Shown here: piece after piece, positions 19,827-30,700 of the stretch | Numbering within the stretch: the first letter of the stretch is position 1 | How the letters are laid out: the number at the start of each line of letters is the position of its first letter | Assembly: GCA_963573305.1 (NCBI GenBank) | Contig: OY754329.1 | Location: forward strand, 131,737,422-131,801,421 | From: Pyrrhosoma nymphula | Lineage: Eukaryota; Arthropoda; Insecta; Odonata; Coenagrionidae | Length of the DNA stretch: 64,000 bases | Direction of reading: 5' to 3' | The notes under the pieces: model-generated | The model's database searches: none | Seen by the model: the letters and a program-made list of their open reading frames with translations, nothing else | Told to the model about the DNA's origin: nothing | Position numbers and translations under genes: made by a program

Positions 19827-22728
19827 CATCGTCTTCCTTCAGGAGACGACGCACGACTTCGTTTGGCCGGACCCCACCTTTCAACCTAAAAGGATCCAAC
19901 CTAGGCGTCACCACATTAGTTCGTGACGGCCTACGTGCAATCACGTAAGACGTCACCCGTCAGGACGTATTTTATCGCTTGTCATTACAGGTACACACTT
20001 TATCAATGTTTACGCCCCATCCGGGGAATTTAATAGGTCAGCTCGTGACCGATTTTTAGAGGACGATCACCTATCGTACCTCACCACCTTCACGGGAAAG
20101 GCAGTCATGGGGGAAGACTTCAACACCATTTACAGGCGCGAGGACTCGGACTCAAATCGTGCGAAAATTACGAACTGGCCAAGTCAATCTTTTGCACGAA
20201 TCATTAAGAGCACACGTTCCTCCGATGCCGCCCTCCTCTCTGACGCCCGCCCCGCCCCTTTTACGAGAGCAAGGCATAATTCCCGCACTCGAATCGACTA
20301 TTTCTTCTTCTCCCCCTCCCTTAAGCCCCTTTTTACCTCAATTCAAAACCCTTCCCGTCTCCCTTTCGGATCACTCTACCTTGATTCTCGACATCAACCT
20401 CCCCGTCACGCCCTGCACCACTAGGAAACCCCCCACTCCTTATTGGCGAATGGACATAGGCATCCTCGAGGAGGAACAGATTCGTCTAGCCATAAAAGAT
20501 CGGATAATCGGCCTGATCGCTTCCATTCGTCCCACAACCAAGGTCACGAAGTGGTGGGAAAACGCTTTCAAGCCTAAAATAGCTAATTTTATTAAAAGGC
20601 AACAAAAGCAAAGAGCGAAGTGACTTAACTTCACCCTCCACTTCTATCGAAGTGCTTTGAGCGATCTTATTCAAGCGCCAGTAAAACATGCAGATTTTCA
20701 ACAACTTTCCACTTCCTTGAAAACAATTATCCTTAGTTACGAACTCAAAAAATACACCCCACGCCGCTGGCAGACGGAATTGAACCCCGGCACGTGGGGC
20801 CCTTTTACCCTTGCTGATCTCCGGCGCCCTGTCCGACTGCAACAGACCCCGACACCCCATCAGGTTTTCCTGACGGGGAAGATGCATTACTTCAAAAGGC
20901 GATCGCCCACCTCACTAATATATTTCAGCGCTACGCCCCTTGGAGTAAGGACGATATCCCTTCCCTACCTGTTCTCCCCACTCTTTCACCCGAAGCGCAA
21001 GATATACTAATCGCCGAAATAACTGACGGGGAGCTTGATGCGGTTGTGCAATCGCTACCGAAGGGGAAAACCCCCGGTATGGACGGCTTACCTTTTGACT
21101 TTTACCTCACATTTTGGGACGTCCTAAGGAATACATTTAAAAAAGTTCTCAACCAGTAATTGACTGACGGAACTCTGACCCCGAGCCAAAGAAGTGCTGT
21201 TATTAGCCTTCCCCCGAAATCTAGGCGCCCAAAAACCTTCCTAGACTACAGGTCGATAGCATTACTAAACAGTGACTATAAAATCTTGGCGCACGTTCTA
21301 AAAAACCGTATGATCGAGGTCGCCGATCTTGTCTTGTCCCCTTTGCAATTCGCTACCACGCGACAACGAAATATTACAGACGCCACTTTACTCATCCGTG
21401 ACATAATTCTATCCGCGTCGACAACCCAAAATGAGCCTTCCTTAATTCTCGCCATCGATCTCACAAAGGCTTTTGACTTAGTGCGCGTTGAATACATTCA
21501 AGAGGTCATGAAACGTATGTATTTCCCCAAAAAAATCATTAGAAACATAAGCACTCTCTACAACAACGTCACAACAAGGATAAAAATTAACCGAACCGTC
21601 ACCCCTCCAGTTAGGATGAAAAACTCATTTAGACAAGGCTGTCCGGTATCCATGTTATTATTCGCAATCGCCATGGACCCTGTCATACGAACTATAGAAG
21701 CGGCGAAAATTGGCATTGAGCGTGGCGGAATCCGCCACACGGATATTCTGTATGCGGATGGCATAACCCTTTTTATAAGCTCAGATGAGCAATTGGTGGC
21801 TGCCAAGAACATTCTTCAGCAATATCAAACGGGCAGACTAATGGTTAATGAAAAAAAGCTAAATTTCTGCACATCACAGGCACACCACTATCGTCGCCGA
21901 CTCCTTGGGCGGAGGGATCTCCCTTCATCAAAATACTCGGCCTTTGGTGGGGCGCAACCACAGAAGGAATGCTCCCTCGTAATTGGGATGAGGTAGAGCG
22001 GGCCGTGAGTCAGGGAGCGGGAAGATACACCGTCACCTCGCTTCCGCTCACCGCCCGCGTTCGAGCAGTTGAGCAGTTTATTCACTCTAAAATATGGTAT
22101 ACGGCACATGTATGACCCCTTCCCGCAAAGACCAATACTGCTATAAATAAATTCACCAACTCAATGAATGATCTGGCTCAAATACGTGCGGAAAGTCTTC
22201 CGTCAACAGCTATACCTTCCCTATGACCACGGTGGGTTGAAACTCACAGACATCGCATTAAAATGCGATGTATTGTTAACTAAGACTCACGCTCGCATTC
22301 TCGCAGGAACTAACGCTTTTAGGAAAACACTTTTGAAAAACGCGTGGGCAGAGGCCGAACACATTATAACATTAGAAAGACATTAACATTTTAGAAAGGC
22401 CTCTACGAACATTAAAAAACTAGTAGAAATTCTCCGTGTGGGGGAAACCTTTACCACTAAAACTATCTACGAAAGAGCCCTTAAACAAAAGTACCCCATA
22501 ATCACTCGACCGCCGTCGAACTCGTGGCGGAACTGGGTAGACAGCGGGAAAGACGCTAGTGAAAATAGTATTATGTATAGAGTGATTGCTGACCTACTCC
22601 CCACACTAGAACACTATAACCGTATGGGAGTTGCCGCATCCCCTAACTGCCCATTATGCGGTCACGTGGACACGACTAGCCATCACATTCTTGGATGCAA
22701 GGAATGGACCCCCCGAAGGAATGGCTAA
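19708..22728 (+). pseudogene. LINE ORF2 (endonuclease, RT, zinc finger), multiply frameshifted
   Basis: APE-type endonuclease pieces: KPDIVFLQETTH (about 19825), FINVYAPSGEF, GEDFN (20107 on; usually GGDFN), RTRIDYFFFS and SDHSTLILDI (about 20370). RT pieces: LPKGKTPGMDGLPFDFYL (21055 on), DYRSIALLNSDYKILAHVL, LAIDLTKAFDLV, FRQGCPVSMLLFAIAMDP and LYADGITLF, where the second catalytic Asp of YADD is Gly. The C-terminus has CPLCGHVDTTSHHILGC. Breaks occur near 19926, 20420, 20630, 20890, 21010, 21160 and 21990. The wording around SLLNTDYKILAKVL is L1/Tx1-type, unlike Jockey or R1. Confidence 0.82.
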
Positions 22729-24814
22729 TTATGCGGCGAATTCATAGGATTTGGGATATCTTTGGCGGAGGCCCGGATAATGCCGTCCGGCTTCTCTTCC
22801 TCGACTTTCGCTTGTTCCCCTACTTCAAAAACAAAATCCTTTCTACTCTAATCTTCAAATTCGTCAGTCTGAGACTGCATGGTGGGAATGTGGGCGGGGG
22901 TCTCTCTCTCTCTCCTGCTCAGGGACCTTCCCCTTCATGGTGCGCCGCCGTCGACCCGCCCCTGGCTCGTCCAACTCCTGGCGCCTTCGGAGGGAAGGGA
23001 GCGCGTGAGGTGACTGCACGCCACTCCCATCCCCCTCCAAACTCCTCGACGCCTCCGTGATATGGGATGCATGCAGCAACGCCGGGGGAGTGACGGATGG
23101 ACGCACAGAAGACCCTTTCTGAAGGACCGCATCCATCGCTCTTCTCTCAAATACATTGTCAATGTAATAGTGACCTTTGATTTTGACTGTTATTGATTGA
23201 ATACTAATGTGCCTTTGAAGTGACTTTGTACATTTTCTCCTGGCAATAAACATAATTAAACCGTAGTGTAGTTGTCAGTATCCCCGCCTGTCACGTGGGA
23301 GACCGGGGTTCGATTCCCCGCTGGGGAGAATTTTTTTTTCACCTAGGAACTCGGAATTGCCGACATCAAATCAACTCGGCGTATTCAATTTACGTGTCCG
23401 TTTCAATTTAAATTTTAGGGTTTAGCGTCCTCTACATTGCAACTAATTGTTTACTTTCTTTCACTCACTTTTGCAGCGTGGAAGTCGACTGACTCAACAG
23501 GAGGGCGCTCACAAAACGATGCTTCTGAGGTGCTAGACGAATAGAGTCCTCGCATGACTTAACTAATCGGTCCACCGATCTAAAGTTCTTTAAATTTACA
23601 CCGATCCACCCACAGACGTCGCTCTCTAGGATTGTGTCAGCAGAGAATGGCAATTCCCGTAGACTGCTCCAAAGGGGATGAAATTGTTTCAAATCGCAAT
23701 GCCGAAGGACTGAAAATGGAATAGACAATCACTTCTAAAACGACAAAACATTTCAAACCGAGAATATTATAATGATCAAAGGATAATATCTTAAAAATGA
23801 TCCATATGTTTTCAATATATATTTTGCATATCATAGGTACTCTGTAAAGAGAATAATTTTAGCTATTACTATAATTACCCTTTTTATGGCGTGAAATGTA
23901 TTCAAAACCACCCTACTAAAAATGACCACCCTACTAAAAATGCTTAGTAATTACTCAAAAATGTTCATTAACCGAGAAATAGTGCCAATGTATCCAATAT
24001 AAGAGTACTTGATACATTTATTCCCGGGAAACGAATGGTTGTCTTTAATAATATACCACCATTTCTTATCCTTTGCAGATGACTTCGTCAAGTCTGAGTA
24101 TTTTTATTTTATTCAGAGGTCAGGGTCGTGGCCAGTATTTTACTCTATTTTTCTAAACTTATTCGAATAGGGTTATTGCCTAGAACATATTGCAGGTCTC
24201 CACTGATCCCTAATGAATATCAGATTTCTGGATAATATACCACCATCCGCCAGGCTGTGACTTACTCTGAAAGACGTCGCACCAGGGATGACTCTTTCCT
24301 TCCTTGAAGAGGAAATAATGCGTTGATAACATCTCCCTTCCATAAAGCGTGAGATGATGCTGGAATCACTTCAGGGGAAATCCCTTAATTAGCGCCAATT
24401 ACTGAAAGAGTGGGTTGAGTATACCTAATTGTGCCGCGTGAAGATTGATGTCTTGTTATTTTATGTGTATTCACACTTGGTGTACTACAGTAGTTTATAC
24501 ACACCTGGGGTTCCATAGGTGTTTTTTATGAGTGACACCGATAGCTTTACCGACAGTGTAATTGATTTAATTTTGCTGATGAAATTTTGAGTAGTTCGTA
24601 CCCGAAGAGCCTCATCATGAAGTAATATTGTCCCATCTTAATCTGATATAATGAAAATAACTCATTTTAACAAGAACATTTTTTGTCTATTGTGTTTATC
24701 GAGCTATAAATCGTAATATTTTGAGTGCTACCAGAGAATCATTGTCGGCAATCGGCAACGACGTGAGCAACGTCGAAATCTAATGGCCGAGACGATTTTT
24801 GAGCCGAGGCTGCA

Positions 24815-25066
24815 ATGGTAAAAAAGGATTACGATAAAAATGAATCGGAGAGGTTGGTTGATGTGGATCATAGTCGCCATTACCCCTCTTATTTGAGCTG
24901 GATGGAGGAAAAGCATTTCACGATGACAATAATTAGGGAGGCATTAGAGATAAAGAAGTACCAAAACGATTTTAATAGAGATGGAGGACAAAAGATAAGC
25001 GCATCCTGGCTACCAGTGATTTCGAGAAAGAAGAGAAACTTCGGGAAGGCCCCACACTTGCCCTAA
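24815..25066 (+). pseudogene. Penelope-like element GIY-YIG C-terminal remnant
   Basis: The 83-codon frame contains RLVDVDHSRHYPSY, IIREALEIKKYQNDFNRDGG and ISASWLPVI. The IREALEI...N-x-D-x-G...LS-x-W pattern closes the GIY-YIG-linked part of Penelope-like retroelements, where the Glu of REA is catalytic. An insertion (SWMEEKHFT) separates the two halves. No RT domain is visible upstream, so it is a 3' remnant. A hammerhead-like motif follows about 70 bp downstream, which is a known pairing. Between 23736 and 24814 I see only AT-rich sequence and a short direct repeat (ACCACCCTACTAAAAATG twice near 23910). Confidence 0.55.
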
Positions 25067-25114
25067 CCCCCTCCCCAACTTCCACCTCCGTGGTTACATA
25101 TATTCGACGCGCAA

Positions 25115-25175
25115 CAAGGCATATCATTAGCGCTGATGAGGTCTCCAGCAGGGGAGACGAAACGTAGGACCTTTT
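25115..25175 (+). ncRNA. Candidate hammerhead ribozyme
   Basis: CTGATGAG (25133-25140) is followed by a perfect 6-bp stem GTCTCC/GGAGAC (25141-25146 with 25153-25158, loop AGCAGG) and then GAAAC (25159-25163). This matches the conserved core CUGAUGA / stem II / GAAA of hammerhead ribozymes, with one extra G at the base of stem II. Stems I and III are not obvious, so the copy may be degenerate. Penelope-like elements are known to carry hammerheads, and Penelope-like coding sequence lies just upstream. Confidence 0.5.
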
Positions 25176-25653
25176 AACCCTTGACGCGGTGAAACCCAAA
25201 AGAACAATACTGCAAATCATAGACCGCGAAATTTTTATCCAATTAACGGAAGAGGTTGTTCACCACCACCCCTGGCTACGTCACAGGGTACCAGGAACCG
25301 GTAGAATCGAACGCGTATTGAAAGGAAGGAACTTAATACAGCGCTCCTAAGTTACGGGAGAGCCATAAATTTGCTAGAGAACAAGAAGTGTACTAATTAC
25401 TTCACTAAATAGTTTAATATGAAATGTGTACTAAGGATACATCAACAAGTTTGTTCAAAATCAACAGAATTACATTTATCGCTCCGAAGGACGGTCCGCA
25501 GCGAGAATCGGGCACGTATCGTCCCTCCCCTCACTCCCCTCCTTGGCACCTCCTCCCGTGACTCATTGTCAGACGACGCGGCAAGTGGCAAGTTGGCAGG
25601 GAGACAAACGGGGAGATAGTAGCTTTCTTGCAAGATACGCACTTCCTTCGTAG

Positions 25654-25725
25654 TCCTCGGTAGTATAGTGGTCAGTATCCCCGCCTGTCACGCGGGAGAC
25701 CGGGGTTCGATTCCCCGCCGGGGAG
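25654..25725 (+). tRNA. tRNA-Asp (GTC), intact
   Basis: 72 nt. The acceptor stem TCCTCGG pairs with CCGGGGA (one G-U pair), followed by discriminator G73. The D-arm has GTAGTATAGTGG, an exact Pol III A box region. The anticodon GTC is at 25687-25689 in a proper 5-bp stem. The T-arm CCGGG-GTTCGAT-CCCCG holds the B box. A run of eight T starts two bases after the 3' end as a Pol III terminator. It closely matches insect cytosolic tRNA-Asp. It lies in the right direct repeat of the 7.5-kb block and appears functional. Confidence 0.97.
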
Positions 25726-26079
25726 ATTTTTTTTCGCCTCCGAACGATCACCCTGCAAGTTTCCCCGTTATAATTTCAACTCGGATGATACAATTTTACA
25801 ACTACAACTGGTTGTTTAACGCTTACCGTTCACTTTTCAAGCGGATTCTTTCTCGGAAGCGGTCTGATTCACAAGAGCGCGCTCGCAAGCGATGCGATTT
25901 AACTGTAAGATGCACGCGTGATTGAACTCAGCGGCCCACTGATACACGCAGGGACGCTTCTCTCGAATATTTTTCGAGCAGAGAAAGACATTTCCTTTTG
26001 ACAGCATAAAAGAGGCTGAATTTCTTACAATTTATTCTATCAATCAATAATTATTCGGAAAGACAGTCACTTTTACTCC

Positions 26080-26254
26080 CTAATAAAATCTGATATAAAA
26101 TATAATTTTGTAAGAGATTTAGTTAATAAGAAGTTGTTAGATGCTCATTATCTACCAACTTATTGTTAAGTAGCTGATATTTTCACCAAAGGGTTGCTAC
26201 ATGCATCATTTGTAAAACACAGAGCAGAACTAGATTTGACTGAAGGATAATAAA
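26080..26254 (+). pseudogene. Copia 1, fragment c: RNase H C-terminus
   Basis: It reads SDIKYNFVRDLVNKKLL, then ADIFTKGLLHASF and HRAELDLTEG before tandem stops. One internal stop precedes VADIF. This is the last part of a copia RNase H and completes fragments a and b. Confidence 0.85.
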
Positions 26255-26335
26255 GTGTAATGTTAAGTTGTATGTAGTGTTAAATGAATAAAATTAAAAG
26301 ATAAGGGGATTGATGAATAAGAAATTGAGGAGGAG

Positions 26336-26523
26336 TGTTAGACTGAGGAATTTCCCATATGCCCAAAACAAAATAAATGTGAATAATTATGTGTATAGGT
26401 GTCCAAGTTATGGTGACGTAATAATACGGATCTTGTTTGGCGTTGGATTGAGTTCTTGCATCGGAAAAGTAACTGTACGATTTCTTAATAAAATAAAATC
26501 ATAATAAAACACAAAAGACAACA
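26336..26523 (+). repeat. Copia 1 3' LTR (188 bp)
   Basis: It begins TGTTAGACTGAGG directly after a purine tract GAGGAGGAG and ends GACAACA. It carries AATAAAATAAAATC near the end. The position, about 80 bp after the pol stop, fits a copia 3' LTR. The matching 5' LTR is not in the visible sequence. Confidence 0.65.
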
Positions 26524-27502
26524 ACTTCTTATTAATCCAATATCCAATTAATAATAGTATTTTTTGCATAGTAATATGTCGACAATTTATCATTTTATCC
26601 ATCACAAAATTTCTTAAGGTATAATTAAATGTTCATATAGCTCTCCCCTTTTTGGCTGATGGAGGCTATCAAAGAGGCGTGGAGCAAGAATATTTCTTGT
26701 GAGCAAGCCAATCTTCTCTCAGCCGCTACGTAAAAAATGCTATTGCGACATTTGGTGACAGCCTATTGATTAAATTTCCGATCAAAAATCAAGAGAGAAT
26801 CGATATACGGTGAACGTAAGCAATTTATAAGCATGTCACACAACAAGACCGACAATAGGTTAAACATTTCCATTTAATCCTCAGGTTTTGTCCATTAGTT
26901 GGTTTCCCAAGTGTGATAGGGGCAATAGATTGAACTCATATTGCCAATGTTACTCCGCTGGAAGGCCTGGTAAAAGAACCACAAAGGACTGCTAGTCGTT
27001 AAATGCTCAAATGTTAGGATTTTAGTTCCTCGAACTAAATGTACAGAACTCTTCCACTAGTTGAGGGATGAAGGCATGTGACACTTTTCCGTCATGGCTA
27101 TTGTAATTGGACCATAAGTAAAAATTATCATGATATACATTAGCCCATCCCGCAGTTGACGCTGAAGAAATGTTAACAATTGAATGCAGCAAGGTCCATT
27201 GTCAGAGATTACTTCACTTGGGCAATACTACATCTAAATAAATCTAGTTCACAAATAAAGCTATTACATGTCTTAATGTACAGTGACCATGCTAATATTA
27301 GCCTCTAAAAAGATTGTTATAAACGAATCAGAGTAGAAATTTTATTAAAAAATAGAGGCGAAAATATTATGCCATGAATTAAAACACTTTATTAGGGTTA
27401 CTAAGACATTGCAGAGGTATTGAGTGCAATCGGGAATCATTCATCAAGTCAGATCATCATTCATTCACGCCCGTGGTCCACGTCTGCAGCGTCTAAACAT
27501 TT
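26524..27502. other. 3' flank of the deacetylase gene, no gene recognised
   Basis: AT-rich sequence between Copia 1 and the stop codon of the deacetylase. AATAAA-like words occur on the minus strand below the stop, for example TTTATT near 27386 within a candidate 3' UTR, but no single poly(A) site stands out. Confidence 0.4.
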
Positions 27503-27764
27503 TCACCCTTGGTAATCGCCGCTGGGGTTGTCCAACCAAGGATACTCGAGAGGGCAGGGGGTGCAAGAATTCATGTAGCGCTCTTCCCCGACATCCTCCC
27601 TCGTCAATAAGCAATCAATCGGCTTGCAAGCGTCCTCGGGTACTTCCCAACACTTCCAGAAGTCGCTCATTCGGGATATGGATGTGGGGTTTTGGATCCA
27701 CTCCAGCGCTTGGGAAACAGTCACCATGTACACGTCGTCAAGACTCTCTAAGTAGTCCAGGAAC
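27503..27764 (-). CDS. Deacetylase exon 6 (C-terminus)
   Basis: 262 nt including TGA at 27503-27505. Acceptor ATCATAG|GTTCC. It encodes KFLDYLESLDDVYMVTVSQ, the C-terminal WIQNPT region and four or more Cys, ending CPLEYPWLDN, as in insect deacetylases. Confidence 0.93.
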
Positions 27765-30700
27765 CTATGATAGGAGAGAAATCAGATATCCCAGTTATTG
27801 ATATTACGCTACTCGCAAAGGGATTAATAAATGTATTATTACTTCCGCCAAAACAGTTAGTCCGACAATTGTCAATTTACGTTTCCATTTCCAATTGTCT
27901 GTGGATGAAATTTTTAAAAATAACGGATTTTTACAATATTTAGCTGGTTTTATACCATGCCATACCTATCACGCCATTCCCTTTCAGGGTAGGCTGTCAA
28001 AGAACTCAGTTCTTGCTGTTACGTCTCTTGTTCTATTTTTATAATTGTCTCCATAATGCCCTATCCTTGCAAACCTATTTCGCTTCTCTTACACTCATGC
28101 ACTGCATCATATACGCTCTACTATTTTAGTGCTCCAAAACTTCCTCCTCTTTATAGTCCCTTGGACCACATTCACCTATGACTTTCGTGGTCTACTCCTT
28201 CCTCTCGTGCCATTCACTCATCTGCCATAAATCTGTTTTCTCATTCTACTCTCATCCATTCTCTCAGCTTGGTCACATCAACGAAGTACACTAATTTCAT
28301 ATATATTGATTACTGGAGCATCCAACCCACATTCTTTCATGACCAACTCATTTCTAACCCTATTCATCCAACTTTTGCCACTAACGCTTCCCAGGTACTC
28401 CATTCCCACTCCACTTAGCTCACTCTTATGCTTCTTCTGACATACCTAGGTTTCGCTGGCATATGATACCGTCGAGAGGAGAATCGGTTTTATAATCTTT
28501 AGTTGTATATTTGCTCGGTATAAGCCGAAGTTAATAATTTCTCCCATCGATAATGTTCACGTCAACTAACCGATAGCCTGACGTAATAAACAAAACCCTA
28601 AGTCTGTTAATATTAGGTTAACGAAAAGGCTACGACATCTTACGATTAACGTTAACCTGACATTACTAAATCGGATCTTAAGTCATTTAGGCCTAATGAA
28701 GTTAGGATTTCCGAAAGCAAAAGGTATCCTCGTAATCCTTCGCGCTTTTCCGTAACCATTTTTACAGAAAGGGTGGCTCTAAAACTGAATTTTCATTTTC
28801 CTAACTTTAGTACCAAATGGGCTTGAACGCTATCATTTTAATGTAGAAGTAATAAATGAAGAACAAAGGATGAAATGGTCCTTGGAACCAAGCCATCAGT
28901 AGGATAATAAAACTTCTCGAACATATCAGCCAGTTCCCCTTGAAATTTCGTCTCAATTAAACATGAAATGCCTCCATTAGTTGAACAGTTTATTCATATT
29001 TTATATCGATCACATGCGAAGTTACTAAGTAAATTTGAATATTTGATGTAGCAAACTAAGGAATTGACATTGAGGATTTGATCTTTTTCCGGCTTATGTT
29101 CACGGAAAGTTCCTCACGAGCTCTCCCAACCCTGTACGGTTCGATGAAAGACTCACCAATAGAAACGTCACGTCGGCCGCAATGAAGAGCTTTACCTGGT
29201 AGGTTATTTCCGCAATATCGTAAGAGCATATAGAATAGTATTGGTTCGACACTTTGTGGCAATTGACATTTGGGAATATGTTATTTTGATGAATTATTAA
29301 TTCGTATCAGTACAGAATAGTTTTGCGAAGTGAAACTCCAATTTATGTGATCCTTACTTATTGTACGCGTCGAATCTCATGGGAAGGGCCGAGAACCATG
29401 CGGCGTGGACGAAGAATGGAAAGGGTGCCCTGTTGCCGTCGTAGTGGCGGTGAAAGTTGGCCTTCATAAACTCCACGAGCTTGTCCTCATCGGTGATGCT
29501 GCAAAAAAGAATTCAGCGTGAGATATATTTAACGCCTTATGTCACCATCGCCTCTCCAAGGAATGAAACCTTGAAGAAAATAATAAAAGAATAGCGCGTT
29601 ACTTTGATCCCCTCAGAAGCACAGGTTTTTTTTTTTTTTAACGGGCGGTATTATTAACTAAGGTAATTAAAAAGTTTCCGTCACCTCCTCATTTATTCAG
29701 TCATCATTTCATTTTTCCCTTTTCATCATCAATTTGGGAACTTTAGCGTCCGGGCGGACACAGCGCGTGGAGAGGGGCCCGCCCAAGGGGCTGGTTACCG
29801 CAAGCTTGGGCCCCCTGTCCCCCCGCGCATGAGGTGCCACCCTACCACTCACGTCCCCTACCTCGCCCTTTCTTCGAGAGACTTTGCTAACTTCGAGAAG
29901 CACAGGTGGGCGAGAGAGAGAAGTAACTAAATGAGCAAAGAGATTCTACAGTCGTCTTAAGCTGCCTATATGTCAGCAATCTTTCAATGTGTATCACTAC
30001 TTGCAGAGCATCGCTCTGCATATACATTACCTCCGGTTTTTTTCCAAAAATAATGAATGATGGAAGAAAGCCATGAGTATGTAGAATTCGAAAATCCTAA
30101 ATATTTCTGCGATCATTTGATATGAACATCGTACTCTTCGTGTTCCTCAGGCATTAATCGGGTAATAGTAGTATGTAACTCTGTTCAACGTGCTTCGCCG
30201 GCTAAGGTCATTTCGGACTTACTGTCTGCCACGCGCAGACGGGAGGCAACAGCACTTGAACGAATCGGAGGATCACCCCACCAAACTCGAGCCGAGCCCA
30301 ACGACGCTTAACTCCGGTGACTGATCGGGAAACGGTGATTCCATCGTGGCAGGCCGTTGCCCAAACATTAATCGGATTAATAATTTAGTAAGAGTTACAT
30401 TTAATGCCCTATAGCATAAATGCTCGTTGATTCTGAACGGGAGTGATAAAAGTAAGAAATAAAATATTAGTTATATTCATGCAGAGTAGAATCTGACCTC
30501 ACATTTCTCATCTTAGTTTTTTCACTAATTGGAAATTGCCCGTTTCGTCGCTAAATGATGCATAGCATTAAGCAATTTTACTGAAATTATTTTTGAAACA
30601 TCCAAATTATAAAGAGTATTCCAGTTTCGCGAGGGGGCGAGGGGAAGATCGCCATATACTTCGATCATATTTTCCCTAACCTTAGTTTGAGCGAAACGTT

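Larger units (their letters stand above)
18651..23262 (+). mobile_element. Tx1/L1-like LINE inserted in tRNA-Asp
   Basis: A 4.6-kb, apparently full-length non-LTR element with a 132-bp 5' UTR, ORF1, ORF2 and a 3' UTR of about 500 bp ending CAATAAACATAATTAAACC with no poly(A). It is flanked by a 7-bp duplication of tRNA bases 7-13 (GTAGTAT at 18644-18650, GTAGTGT at 23263-23269). ORF2 has the endonuclease, RT and terminal CCHC order, with L1/Tx1-style RT wording. The Tx1 group contains several target-specific elements (established knowledge), which fits insertion in a tRNA gene. Many frameshifts show it is old. Confidence 0.8.
18638..23328 (+). pseudogene. tRNA-Asp gene split by a LINE
   Basis: The first 13 bases of the tRNA (TCCTCGGTAGTAT) are at 18638-18650. 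The rest resumes at 23263 with a duplicated GTAGTGT and runs to GGGGAG at 23328, followed by a T-run. The 3' part still has GTC as anticodon and a proper TPsiC arm (GGTTCGATTCC). The insertion lies within the D-arm / A-box region, so transcription and folding are destroyed. Confidence 0.85.
18571..26075. mobile_element. 7.5-kb insertion with tRNA-Asp-bearing terminal direct repeats
   Basis: The left repeat (18571-18650 plus 23263 to about 23735, split by a LINE) and the right repeat (25580 to about 26075) align along their length. Both begin GGCAAGTGGYAAGTTGGC. About 70 bp further on both have a tRNA-Asp starting TCCTCGGTAG. Both then share a T-run, CAACTRRTTGTTTA, a CGCTC-rich block and an ending like AGACARTCACTT. 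They are perhaps 65-75% identical by eye. The left edge abuts Copia 1 fragment b and the right edge abuts fragment c, so the whole block sits in the Copia RNase H as one insertion. The 1.8-kb interior has Penelope-like remnants. No TG...CA ends are seen; a 4-bp AAAA target duplication is possible. Alternatives are an unusual LTR-like element or a transposed tRNA tandem duplication. Confidence 0.6.

Noticed and set aside
22864..23253. 129-codon minus frame and other GC-rich frames in 22860-23160
   Set aside because: They lie in the LINE 3' UTR, where GC-rich composition keeps frames open; no motif.
23910..23945. Short direct repeat ACCACCCTACTAAAAATG x2
   Set aside because: Two copies only; possible slippage; no link to a feature.
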